Part shown: positions 44,456 through 53,712 of the stretch, one piece after another
Numbering within the stretch: position 1 is the stretch's first letter
How the letters are laid out: every line of letters starts with the position of its first letter
DNA from: Lachnospiraceae bacterium NSJ-143
Lineage (GTDB): Bacteria; Bacillota; Clostridia; Lachnospirales; Anaerotignaceae
DNA: 64,000 nt
NCBI GenBank assembly: GCA_022867625.1
Contig: JALIFM010000006.1
Span: 62,001-126,000, forward strand
Reading direction: 5' to 3'
Made by a program: the position numbers and the translations under genes
The notes under the pieces: model-generated
Seen by the model: the letters and a program-made list of their open reading frames with translations, nothing else
Told to the model about the DNA's origin: nothing
The model's database searches: none

Positions 44456-45574
44456 TTATTTGCTATTTAATTCAGATATACATTTATAAAATTTATTCAT
44501 ACTACTATTCATTGTAAAATTTTCCAAAACTCGTTTTTTCGCAGCCTTTCCAAATTGCTCTCGTTCTGCTGTATTGTCAGTAAGCCTTTGAATTGCATCT
44601 GCCAACTGCTGCTGATTTTTTGGTTCAACAGTAATTCCTGTTAAATCATCAATACTAACATATGGCACACCACTTTTTAACCTTGTATTAATTACAGGCT
44701 TTCCGTAGCACATTGCTTCAAGTTGCACAAGTCCAAAAGCTTCGCTTTTTTCTGTAGATGGTAGTACGAAAACGTCACATTTCCTATACAGTTCCATTAT
44801 CTGATTGTCAGTAGGTAAGATAACAAACTCTACTCTATCCTCAATGTTTAACTCTTTACACAATTTTCTCAGTTCATTTTCAAGTATACCGCTTCCAGCC
44901 ATTATCAACTTTGAAGAATGTGTATTTGCAAATGCTTTTATTAGAACATCACATCCCTTGTAGTAAACAAACCTGCCAACAAAAAGAAAAACTATTTCCT
45001 CATTTTCTTTTTTTCTCTTAAAGCAGTATGCCTTTGAATCCTCTACAAATTTTTGCTCCACACCATAAGGAATAACAACACATTTGTTTTTATATGGAGT
45101 AAGGTATGTGGAATATTCAATATGTCCTTCTGTAGCCGCAATAATAACATCTGCACGTTTCAAAAATATTTCCATAATTGGCTTATAAAACAGCATGAGT
45201 TTTTTTTGTCTTACTATATCACTATGCCACCAAACAACAACCTTCTTTTTTGTTCTGCTTAAAAGACAACCCAAATCACCAAGCGGAAAAGGCATATGAC
45301 AGACAACTATATCTGCTTCTCTCGCAGCTTTATGCATTTTAACTAAAAAATCTAACGAAATCGGCATAGAATAAAAAGTACCAAATGATGTAGCTCTTGT
45401 GACCTTCACACCACTTACCACATCCATAGATGCCTTACCACTTTTTTGACAAACAAGTACTTTCATATCTGTACAACCGTTTAAGTTTTCGGCAATATTC
45501 TTAACAACCGTTTCTATACCACCAATAGCAGGATAATACAATTTATTCACTTGAAGAATTTTTATTCTTTTCAT
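44456..45574 (-). CDS. family 4 glycosyltransferase (GT-B fold)
   Basis: 372 residues. The opening KILQVNKLYYPAIGGIETVVKNIAENL is the typical donor/acceptor loop of GT4 enzymes, and the C-terminal donor-binding helix reads SEAFGLVQLEAMCYGKPVI with the E-x7-E motif near residue 280. No membrane helix. It is the last intact gene of the polysaccharide locus, separated from the others by over 1 kb of decayed sequence, and would add one sugar to a lipid-linked chain in the cytoplasm. Donor sugar unknown. Confidence 0.88.
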   Translation of the reverse strand: MKRIKILQVNKLYYPAIGGIETVVKNIAENLNGCTDMKVLVCQKSGKASMDVVSGVKVTRATSFGTFYSMPISLDFLVKMHKAAREADIVVCHMPFPLGDLGCLLSRTKKKVVVWWHSDIVRQKKLMLFYKPIMEIFLKRADVIIAATEGHIEYSTYLTPYKNKCVVIPYGVEQKFVEDSKAYCFKRKKENEEIVFLFVGRFVYYKGCDVLIKAFANTHSSKLIMAGSGILENELRKLCKELNIEDRVEFVILPTDNQIMELYRKCDVFVLPSTEKSEAFGLVQLEAMCYGKPVINTRLKSGVPYVSIDDLTGITVEPKNQQQLADAIQRLTDNTAEREQFGKAAKKRVLENFTMNSSMNKFYKCISELNSK

Positions 45575-45705
45575 CTACCTCATATCCCCAAATACTTACA
45601 ATGTAGTCTTATAATTTTTCACTATTAGATTATTTACCTAATAACAAAAAATTTGCTTATTATGTAATTTAAAATAAATATAATAATTTGAACCAACATT
45701 ATCTT

Positions 45706-45850
45706 TTATAGATAAAATGTTACGAAAATAAACATAGCTGCCATAACAACAAACAGTGTCGTTATATGTCCGCTACAAAATTTTATAAACTCATTCTTTA
45801 TATTATTTGTACTGTTAAAGACATACTTTCTATTGGTTATAAACGAAAAC
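45706..45850 (-). pseudogene. GtrA-family C-terminal relic
   Basis: The minus-strand frame reads NRKYVFNSTNNIKNEFIKF, CSGHITTLFVVMAAMFIFV and then a stop, which matches the last two helices of GtrA-type flippases (compare NSRYVFKKSQRG in the intact GtrA at 50899-51318). The upstream part is missing or shifted: the adjoining sequence at 45860-46030 gives another hydrophobic frame ending SIPGIIRN. It is a fragment of a second GtrA gene. Confidence 0.6.
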
Positions 45851-46172
45851 TAATTTCTGATAATTCCTGGAATTGAGAGAAAACAAGGTAATAAAGTTTT
45901 GGCTATAATATACTCTTTTTTCTTAATATTACAATCATTTTTTTGAAACATAATTACAATTTCAAATAAAGCTATAATCCATATTAAAGCATTTCCAAAA
46001 AAATATAAAATTTTATCCGCAAATAGATTATAAATATAAATTTAGTCTCGAAATAGAGTGATATGCTCATAAAATACCAAAAATAAATACGCAAAATTTT
46101 AAATGAAACTTCAAATATAAATATATAATTAATTATACTAATAACAAGTATTTATTGAGGTTGGAAATGTTT

Positions 46173-46677
46173 CTATAAATAATATAGATTTTGGATGGAT
46201 GCTATAAAACTTAAGAAAGCACTATTTTTAAAGCAAGTAGTTACATTCATTAATCTTCTTTTTTCCCTGTCTTTCAAAACCATAACAATAGCAAATCCAA
46301 GTGCAATAAAACTAATTACTGCCCCAGCATAAAAATATTTTGGAACATATTCAAAACGAACTGTATGATTTCCTTCTGTCACAAAAATACCTTGAATTAT
46401 GCCGTTTACAGTATAAATTTCTTTTTCTTCTCCATCTATATATTCCTTCTAACCCGGAAAATAATTCTGGCTAAAAATTTATATATTAATTCTCATCACG
46501 AGTCGTTATTTTTATTTTACCTTCACCCAAGTTCTCTCTTGTCTCTATTCCTTCAATATATCTTGTATTAAGCATATAATAAGCAAATAAATTGCTGAAA
46601 AATTCATCTTCCGATTCTATATTTTCAACTCTTAGCGAAAAATAAAAAATATTCTTATTGTTATTATTTGATAACAT
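46173..46677 (-). pseudogene. YfhO-type membrane protein C-terminal relic
   Basis: Joined minus-strand frames read YFSLRVENIESEDEFFSNLF, then NYFPG, a TAG where tryptophan is expected, KEYIDGEEKEIYTVNGIIQG, VTEGNHTVRFEYVPKYFYAG and a final membrane helix. This is the C-terminal extracellular domain and last helix of YfhO/GtrC-like glycosyltransferases (normal motif YPGWKAYIDG). The large N-terminal membrane part is gone and at least two stops interrupt the rest. Confidence 0.72.
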
Positions 46678-46799
46678 ATATACTCTTCATCTTTCACGAC
46701 GGGATTATACACATTTTATTATAAATTTGTATTTATGCAGTATACATTTTTAGTACTTTTTAGTCCCATAATATAACTCCTTTCTTTTTATCGCACAAA

Positions 46800-47735
46800 T
46801 CATTCAAAATTAATTCTCTCTTCTTCAATAACAAGCGGTCTGTTCATAATCCTTGTATTCATACTCATGATATATTCGCCTAATAAACCGGTAAAAAAGA
46901 GCTGTAATCCACCTAAAAAAAAGACACCAATTAAAATAGGCGCATTTCCTGCTGTAAATGTATCCCAATGTGTTAGCTTAAAAATAAAATAGAATATTGC
47001 AACTATAAAACTAAATCCTCCTACAAAAAATCCTCCAAAAGTCGCCATACGCAAACCACCTTTTGTATAGCTTGTAAAACTAAGCATTGCAATATCAAAT
47101 AAAGAAAAGAAATTATTAGATGTTTTTCCGGCACGCCTTTTTTGCTGTTCGTATTCAATTTCAACATGATCAGGAGCAAACTCCGCTACCATTCCACGCA
47201 AAAATGGTGTAGAATCGTTCATTTCACGCATAATATCAATAAAGCTTCTGTCATACAATCCAAATCCAGTAAAATGCTCAATCTGCTGAATATCACTCAT
47301 TGACTTCAAAGTTTTATAATATATACTTCTAAACAGATACATAATCTTGTTTTCTTTGCTTGATGTTTTAACCATACAAACAACACGATTTCCTTCTTCC
47401 CACTTATTTACCATTGTAGGAATCAATTCTATCGGGTCTTGAAAGTCTGCACATAACAAAATAGCACAATCTCCAGTAGTTTGACAAAGACCATAATACG
47501 GACTGTTGTTTTGTCCAAAATTTTTCATGTTAAAAATAGCTTTAGCATGATTATCTTTTAAGCAGAGTTCTCTCAATAGTTTGCGTGTATTATCAGTTGA
47601 CTTATTATCAATAAACACGACTTCAAAATCATATTCTGGTAAATTTTTCTGAAAGAGATCCCTTACTGCATTGAAAATCTGATGTACATTGTCTTGCTCA
47701 TTGTAGCATGGAATCATTATTGAAACTTTTTTCAT
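46800..47735 (-). CDS. GtrB-type family 2 glycosyltransferase
   Basis: 311 residues. An N-terminal GT-A domain has VSIMIPCYNEQDNV and the metal-binding LCADFQDP (DxD equivalent). Two C-terminal membrane helices (about 225-250 and 260-285) end in LLGEYIMSMNTRIMNRPLVIEEE, the layout of GtrB/DPM1-like polyprenyl-phosphate glycosyltransferases. Such enzymes load a nucleotide sugar onto undecaprenyl phosphate on the inner membrane face, then GtrA flips it. An intact GtrA gene lies at 50899-51318 in the same gene row, so the pair probably works together. Confidence 0.9.
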   Translation of the reverse strand: MKKVSIMIPCYNEQDNVHQIFNAVRDLFQKNLPEYDFEVVFIDNKSTDNTRKLLRELCLKDNHAKAIFNMKNFGQNNSPYYGLCQTTGDCAILLCADFQDPIELIPTMVNKWEEGNRVVCMVKTSSKENKIMYLFRSIYYKTLKSMSDIQQIEHFTGFGLYDRSFIDIMREMNDSTPFLRGMVAEFAPDHVEIEYEQQKRRAGKTSNNFFSLFDIAMLSFTSYTKGGLRMATFGGFFVGGFSFIVAIFYFIFKLTHWDTFTAGNAPILIGVFFLGGLQLFFTGLLGEYIMSMNTRIMNRPLVIEEERINFE

Positions 47736-47777
47736 TTTTCTATCTCCTATAAAATTAGGTGTTTATATAAATTTTGC

Positions 47778-48836
47778 TCAATTAATCAAAAATCTTCTAA
47801 TTGTACGCTCAAATCCATCTGATAAATCGTGCAACGGTTTCCAACCGAGCTGATTCAATTTTTCTGTACTGACAACTGGTATGGTTTTTACAGGACTCTC
47901 CAAATAAACAGCATCTTTTTTACGCAACTCATGCTTAACCTTCAAACCTTTTTTAGGAAATAGGTCAACCAATAAGTCCGCAAGTTCACTAATAGAAACA
48001 CGACAATCATTGTTTGCCATATTATACGCTTCGCCTGATTGTCCATCTTTTAAAATTCGGAAAAATGCATCAGTTGCATCTGCAAGATAACAAAACGAAC
48101 GAACTGATTTTCCATCACTCTTCAATACAATATCTTGTTCATTCACAATATTTGCAACAAACTCAGAAAAAACTCTCTGGTCATTTTTGATATCTATTGT
48201 TGGTCCATATGTATGAAATATTCGCACTATTTTAGCCGGAACATCATGTTGTACTGACCAAGTTTTGCACATAACCTCAGCCATTCGCTTGCTCTCACTA
48301 TAGCAACTCCTTATATTCAGTAAATCAATATAACCATAATCACTTTCTGTAATTGTACTGCAATTCTGTGCCTCTTTTCCATAAACATCCCCGGTGCTAA
48401 AAAGCAGAAACCCCTTGGATTTTTTATTTCTTGCTAATTCCAATAAATAATATGTTCCCAACATATTCGGAAGTATTGTGCCTACAGGATTTGTGCCATA
48501 ATATTGCGGGCTGGCAATACTTGCCGCATGGATAATATAATCAACCGCACCATCAATTTTTATTTCTTCACAGATATTCATTTCTGTTTCGTGAAAATAA
48601 TAACGGCTACAATACTCACCAAAACACTTGTACATTTTTTCATGATTGCGTCCAACTGCAATAATTTGCGTATGTTGCTCCGGATTGGTTTCGTTCAAGT
48701 ATATCAGAAAATACACTAAATATGATGCCAGCATTCCATAGGCACCTGTAATCAAAACTGTTTTGTTTTGAAGCCAGCCCCAATTAACACCTCTATCATA
48801 AATTTCTTCCATGTCACTCCATATTACTGAATTCAA
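47778..48836 (-). CDS. NAD-dependent epimerase/dehydratase-family sugar enzyme
   Basis: 352 residues, extended SDR fold. The nucleotide-binding motif is KTVLITGAYGMLASYLVYFL (near residue 30); the catalytic Ser/Tyr-Lys appear in LLFSTGDVYG and CYSESKRMAE (near 180), and sugar-binding RIFHTYGPTID follows. It resembles nucleotide-sugar 4,6-dehydratases, decarboxylases and 4-ketoreductases, and cannot be split further by eye. Position after the CDP-dideoxysugar genes and the thiamine enzyme makes a final 4-keto reduction of the CDP-sugar (as by YerF in Yersinia) an attractive guess. Confidence 0.82.
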   Translation of the reverse strand: MNSVIWSDMEEIYDRGVNWGWLQNKTVLITGAYGMLASYLVYFLIYLNETNPEQHTQIIAVGRNHEKMYKCFGEYCSRYYFHETEMNICEEIKIDGAVDYIIHAASIASPQYYGTNPVGTILPNMLGTYYLLELARNKKSKGFLLFSTGDVYGKEAQNCSTITESDYGYIDLLNIRSCYSESKRMAEVMCKTWSVQHDVPAKIVRIFHTYGPTIDIKNDQRVFSEFVANIVNEQDIVLKSDGKSVRSFCYLADATDAFFRILKDGQSGEAYNMANNDCRVSISELADLLVDLFPKKGLKVKHELRKKDAVYLESPVKTIPVVSTEKLNQLGWKPLHDLSDGFERTIRRFLIN

Positions 48837-49097
48837 AATAATACCTCCCTTAAATACAAGTTAAAATTACTGTAAAAGAGTAAACACTGTTATTTATAAT
48901 AACTACAATACGCATATAAATTCTCAGCAATAATATATACTATTATCGCCTTTTTAACTTATGCCGATATCAAAAATTTTTAAAATTTCTACGTATTGAG
49001 TCAATACTATTTATACATATAATTGAGGTTGCAGACAATACCAGAAAATCCTGAACCAATCAACCTTGTCATCCATATAATAAATTTTTCGTATTTG

Positions 49098-50885
49098 TTA
49101 TTCTTCCTCCACAGGCTTAACTATCATATTTTGAAGAAATTCTTTTCTGTCAAGGAATGGATACATATCCTCTATAGGCGTTGAAACCATACGTCCGTCA
49201 GGCAGTCTTTTTGAACTTACCATAGGTACAATAGGCTGATCTCTTATGCACATTACTTCACATATAACAGGCTCATTATATGAAAGAACCTCTGTTATTT
49301 TTTCTTTTAATTCATGTGGATTATTTATTCTTATATATTTAAGTCCATAGGCATAGCTTATTTTTTCAAGATCAGGGAATGATACGCCATTTGTACTGTC
49401 TGTTCCTATCTTCCTGCCTTCAAAAAGCTTGTCTTGTGATGATCGTATAGAAAGATATCCATCATTATTCCACACAAAAAGCTTAACTGGTATATTGTAA
49501 TGCTTTAATGTCTGAAGTTCCTGTATATTCATCTGTAAACTTCCGTCACCAGTTATGCCTATAGCTTCTGTTTGATTTTTTGCAAAACAAACACCTATTA
49601 CAGCAGGCAGTGTAAAACCCATTTCTGCCTGACCACCACTTGTAACGTATCTTTGAGCCTTTGTTGTAGTCTTTATACCCTGAGCAGTAACATATACTGC
49701 AGAGCCTGCATCAGAAACAACAACTGAATCCTCTTTTAAACATCCTGAAAGTTCATTTATAAATGTAAAAAGATTAACTCTTTCCTCTTTTTTATATTCT
49801 TCAAGCGCAACAGGATACTTATTTTTCCAATTAAGACATATTTTTGCCCATTCAGAATATTTTATATCTTCTTTAATATCAAAGTTCTTTAAAAATTCTT
49901 TAATATCACAGTTAATTTCCTTATCAATTCTTACAGTACCTTTTTTGTGTTCTTTTGTGTCTATGTCAACTGCAAATATTTTTGCTTCTCTTGCAAAATA
50001 TTCATATTCGTGTCCTGTACTGCTTACACTAAGTCTGCTGCCAAGTGCAAGCACAAAATCTGCATTCTGTACAGCAAAATTTCCTGCCCTTGTGCCCTTA
50101 TTTCCTATTCTACCTATAAACAAAGGATTTTCTGTTGGAAGTACATCTGTACCAAGTCTTGATGCAACAAAAGGAATCTCATATCTTTCAACAAATTTCT
50201 GAAATTCATCTATTGCTTTTGAAAGCCTTACTCCTTGACCTGCAACAATAATGGGTCTTTTTGCATGTTCAAAGGCAGATTTAAGAATTGAAATTTCTTC
50301 TTCGGTTGCACATATTTTTATTTTGTCCTCTGGCACAAAGTGCCTTAATTTTGTTTCGTCTACAACTGCACCCTGTACATCCATAGGCACATCAATCCAT
50401 ACAGGTCCAGGTCTGCCGCTTATAGCTGTATGATATGCTTTTTCAAGCTCATAATAAACATCCTCTGCTTCTGTAAGCATAACTGCATATTTTGTAATAT
50501 GTTCAACTATAGATACTATGTCTGCTTCCTGTACACCAAGCTGTCTTATATCAAGATTCCTGTATCTTGTGCTTTCTTTTCTTTTAACCTGTCCTGAAAT
50601 AAAAATACAAGGAGTATTATCTTGATATGCGTTTAATAAGCCAGTCATAGCATTTGTACCACCACAGCCTGTTGTAATATACGCACAGCCTATACCTTTG
50701 TATTTTGCATAGCCTACGGCTGCCATTGCCGCTGCCTGTTCATGGTGACAGCATACCTTATTAAGCTTTTCATTTTTGTAAAGACCATCTGTTAAAAAAA
50801 GCAGTCCGCCTCCAGAAACCATAAATACATCTTCTATTCCTTTTGCTGATATAAATTCTGAAATAATGTCAGTTACTCTTTTCAA
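49098..50885 (-). CDS. thiamine-diphosphate enzyme, acetolactate synthase-like (possible YerE type)
   Basis: 595 residues from a TTG at 50885 with GGAGGA upstream. It has the three-domain acetolactate-synthase fold: the catalytic glutamate in VCCHHEQAAAMAAVGYA (near residue 50), a central FAD-fold region (GQGVRLSKAIDEF) and the thiamine-binding GDGSLQMNIQELQTL-N segment (near 435-465). In a CDP-3,6-dideoxyhexose locus such an enzyme recalls YerE of Yersinia pseudotuberculosis O:VI, which transfers a two-carbon unit from pyruvate to the 4-keto sugar to make the branch of yersiniose. A housekeeping acetolactate synthase role is unlikely here: no small subunit or isoleucine/valine genes are nearby. 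Confidence 0.85.
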   Translation of the reverse strand: MKRVTDIISEFISAKGIEDVFMVSGGGLLFLTDGLYKNEKLNKVCCHHEQAAAMAAVGYAKYKGIGCAYITTGCGGTNAMTGLLNAYQDNTPCIFISGQVKRKESTRYRNLDIRQLGVQEADIVSIVEHITKYAVMLTEAEDVYYELEKAYHTAISGRPGPVWIDVPMDVQGAVVDETKLRHFVPEDKIKICATEEEISILKSAFEHAKRPIIVAGQGVRLSKAIDEFQKFVERYEIPFVASRLGTDVLPTENPLFIGRIGNKGTRAGNFAVQNADFVLALGSRLSVSSTGHEYEYFAREAKIFAVDIDTKEHKKGTVRIDKEINCDIKEFLKNFDIKEDIKYSEWAKICLNWKNKYPVALEEYKKEERVNLFTFINELSGCLKEDSVVVSDAGSAVYVTAQGIKTTTKAQRYVTSGGQAEMGFTLPAVIGVCFAKNQTEAIGITGDGSLQMNIQELQTLKHYNIPVKLFVWNNDGYLSIRSSQDKLFEGRKIGTDSTNGVSFPDLEKISYAYGLKYIRINNPHELKEKITEVLSYNEPVICEVMCIRDQPIVPMVSSKRLPDGRMVSTPIEDMYPFLDRKEFLQNMIVKPVEEE

Positions 50886-50898
50886 TTCCAGTTCCTCC

Positions 50899-51318
50899 TC
50901 ATTTTAACGCCCAAAACTTATTAAGCAGAAAATTAAACGGAATAGTAAATATCAAGTTAATAAGCGGAGCTAGTTTTTCAGAAATTCCAAAAATTCCAAC
51001 CATTACATAAAGCATTACTGTGCTCAATATAAATGTACTTCCGTATGCTGTAAAAGTCTTGAGAAGTGGTTTTAAAATTCCCCTCTGTGACTTTTTAAAA
51101 ACATATCTGCTGTTCCAGTAATATGCGTTAAACACACTTACAACAAATCCAGTAGTATTTCCAATTATATATAAATCTCTGTTTATAAAAATAAATATAT
51201 AATATATCACAAGTGAAATTGCCGTATTTGAAAGACCAACAATTCCAAATTTTATAAACTGCAGAACTAAATTTATAAAATCCTCCCTGCTTTTTATTCC
51301 AATCTTTTCAAACAACAT
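50899..51318 (-). CDS. GtrA-family membrane protein (lipid-linked sugar flippase)
   Basis: 139 residues with four membrane helices and the GtrA motif near the middle, FNAYYWNSRYVFKK, plus an N-terminal FIKFGIVGLSNTAISLVIYY. GtrA proteins are thought to flip undecaprenyl-phosphate-linked sugars outward. It overlaps the rfbH stop by one base and ends 13 bases before the thiamine enzyme, so it is co-translated with the sugar genes. The partner GtrB is at 46800-47735. Confidence 0.92.
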   Translation of the reverse strand: MLFEKIGIKSREDFINLVLQFIKFGIVGLSNTAISLVIYYIFIFINRDLYIIGNTTGFVVSVFNAYYWNSRYVFKKSQRGILKPLLKTFTAYGSTFILSTVMLYVMVGIFGISEKLAPLINLIFTIPFNFLLNKFWALK

Positions 51319-52655
51319 TACTGCTGCACCGCTTCCTTAATTGTCTTTGCCATGTAATCAATCATTTCGTCATTCATGCCAGGATATACTCCTACCCAGA
51401 ATGTATCGTTCATTATGCGGTCTGTATTTTTAAGCTCACCAACTGTTCTGTAGCCTTCTCCTGTTTTTCTCATCACATCAAAGCATGGGTGCTTAATAAG
51501 GTTTCCTGCAAAAAGCATTCTTGTCTGTATGCCTTGTTTTTCAATGTAGTCAACTACTGTATTTCTATTTACTCCTTCTTTGCATGTAATAATGAAACCA
51601 AACCAACTTGGATCAGAATTTTCACATGCAACAGGAAATATAAACTTGTCACTTGCTTCTTCAAGCGCAGCTTTTAGTCTGTTAAAGTTAACCTTTCTCT
51701 TTTCAACAAATGAAGGGAATTTTTCAAGTTGAGCACAGCCAATTGCAGCCTGCATATCAGTGGCTTTAAGGTTGTATCCAAAGTGTGAATATACATACTT
51801 GTGATCATAGCCTAAAGGAAGTTCGCCGTACTGTCTGTCAAAACGATGTCCGCAAAGGTTATCCATACCTGAAGGACATGAGCAATCACGTCCCCAATCT
51901 CTGAATGAACGTATAATTTTATTTAAAAGCGGGTTGTCTGTATAAACAGCGCCGCCTTCACCCATCGTCATATGATGTGGAGGATAGAAGCTTGATGTAC
52001 CTATATCACCTATTGTACCTGTAAATTTAGTTACACCGTCAATAGTATACTGACTTCCAAGTGCATCACAGTTGTCCTCAACAAGCCATAAATTATGCTT
52101 ATCACAAAATTCTTTAACAGCTTTAAGGTCAAAAGGATTGCCAAGTGTATGTGCAATCATAACTGCCTTAGTTTTTTCTGAAAGAGCTTTTTCAAGCATT
52201 GCAACATTAATGTTGTATTGTGGAATTGTAACATCAACAAAAACAGGTACAGAACCGTACTGAATCATAGGCGTAACTGTTGTAGGAAAGCCTGCTGCAA
52301 CTGTTATAACCTCGTCACCCTTTTTAATTGCTCTTTCACCAAGAAGCGGTGATGTAAGAGCCATAAATGCATTAAGATTTGCACTTGATCCTGAGTTTAC
52401 AAGAGCACAGTATCTTACGCCAAGATATTTTGCAAGCTTATTTTCAAATTCATCTGTATACCTACCTGATGTAAGCCAGAATTCAAGAGAACTATCTACA
52501 AGATTTACCATTTCGCTGCGATCGTAAACTCTTGAAGCGTATGGAATTCTGTCGCCTTCTTCATAAGGCTTTTTTGTATGGAATTTATCGCAGTATTCTG
52601 CTACAAGCTTTAAAATTTCGCTTTTTGCTGCTTTTTCATTCATATTTTCAAACAT
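51318..52655 (-). CDS. rfbH: CDP-4-keto-6-deoxyglucose 3-dehydrase (E1)
   Basis: 445 residues, DegT/DnrJ/EryC1 aminotransferase fold. In place of the PLP-binding lysine it has histidine, SSFYPPHHMTMGEGG (near residue 220), the mark of the E1 dehydrase that removes the C3 hydroxyl of CDP-4-keto-6-deoxyglucose. A cysteine group (CDALG, then CSCPSGMDNLC) fits the [2Fe-2S] cluster of E1. The E3 reductase partner (RfbI/DdhD) is not in this window, so electrons must come from another donor or a gene beyond the edge. It follows rfbG with a one-base overlap. Confidence 0.93.
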   Translation of the reverse strand: MFENMNEKAAKSEILKLVAEYCDKFHTKKPYEEGDRIPYASRVYDRSEMVNLVDSSLEFWLTSGRYTDEFENKLAKYLGVRYCALVNSGSSANLNAFMALTSPLLGERAIKKGDEVITVAAGFPTTVTPMIQYGSVPVFVDVTIPQYNINVAMLEKALSEKTKAVMIAHTLGNPFDLKAVKEFCDKHNLWLVEDNCDALGSQYTIDGVTKFTGTIGDIGTSSFYPPHHMTMGEGGAVYTDNPLLNKIIRSFRDWGRDCSCPSGMDNLCGHRFDRQYGELPLGYDHKYVYSHFGYNLKATDMQAAIGCAQLEKFPSFVEKRKVNFNRLKAALEEASDKFIFPVACENSDPSWFGFIITCKEGVNRNTVVDYIEKQGIQTRMLFAGNLIKHPCFDVMRKTGEGYRTVGELKNTDRIMNDTFWVGVYPGMNDEMIDYMAKTIKEAVQQ

Positions 52656-53712
52656 TATTTGTGTCCTCCAAAAAACTCATTTATCTGTTTTTCCATTATT
52701 TCGTTTATATCACTGTATTTATAGTATTCCTTGCTCCATTCAACAGTTTTTTCTACTGCATCGTTAATATTCCAATGTGGTCTCCAACCGAATACCTTTT
52801 TAAGTCTTGAACAATCAAGCTTCAGGAAATTAGCTTCGTGAGGCCCCCCCCACCCATAAATTTGTTTTCCCACTTAGCATCTTCGCCCCAGGCATTGCAG
52901 AAAATGTCTGCAAGTTCACCTGTCTGAACACAATCTGTTTCATTAGGACCTACGTTGTAGTACCCTGAATATTTTTTATCCTCATATTGCTTTTGTGCAA
53001 TCATAAGATAAGCATATAACGGTTCAAGAACATGCTGATATGGTCTTGTTGAATATGGATTTCTTACAATAATTGTTTCGCCATTTGCTGATGCTCTTAT
53101 ACAATCAGGAATAATTCTGTCCCTTGCAAAATCGCCACCACCTATAACGTTTCCGGCTCTTGCAGTCGAAACTGGTATTCCTTCTTCCTTGAAAAATGAA
53201 TTTACATAGCTGTGTGTAACAAGCTCACTGCATGATTTGCTGTTTGAATATGGATCAAAGCCGTCAAGAGGCTCGTCCTCTCTAAAGCCCCACTCCCACT
53301 CTCTGTTAAGATATACCTTGTCAGTTGTAACATTAAGAATAGATTTTGCACCATATAATCTTGCACATTCAAGAATGTTTACTGTGCCCATAACATTTGT
53401 TGCATATGTATATCGTGGTTGTTCATAGCCAGTTCTTACTATTGGCTGTGCTGCAAGATGAAAAACTATTTCAGGTTGTGCTTCTTCATAAGCAGCCTTT
53501 AGTTTTTCAAAATCACAAATGTCACCAATTACAGAATCAATAGTTTTTCCAATTTGTGCAATTTCAAAAAGACTTGGATTTGTAGGAGGTTCAAGAGAAT
53601 ATCCTGTAACAACCGCCCCAGCCATAGAAAGTGTTTTGCAAAGCCAGCTTCCTTTAAAACCAGTATGTCCTGTTATAAAAATTTTTTTGCCTTTATAAAA
53701 CTTCAAATCCAT
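52655..53712 (-). CDS. rfbG: CDP-glucose 4,6-dehydratase, frameshifted at a G8 tract
   Basis: Two frames together give one full-length protein of about 352 residues. The first (from the ATG at 53712, one-base overlap with rfbF) has KKIFITGHTGFKGSWLC, IVFHLAAQPIVR, TDKVYLNREW and the catalytic YSNSKSCSE; it runs into a wrong frame after WENKFMGGGG. The second resumes GPHEANFLKLDCSRLKKVFGWRPHW and ends at 52655. The switch falls exactly at eight Gs (52844-52851); nine Gs would restore the frame. It is either a sequencing or assembly slip, a recent mutation or a phase-variable switch. When in frame it makes CDP-4-keto-6-deoxyglucose. Confidence 0.88.
52844..52851. repeat. homopolymer run of eight C/G inside rfbG
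   Basis: Eight consecutive Cs on the plus strand (Gs in the coding strand) at the point where the rfbG frame breaks. It is the longest G/C homopolymer noticed in this AT-rich window and suits slipped-strand changes. Confidence 0.9.
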
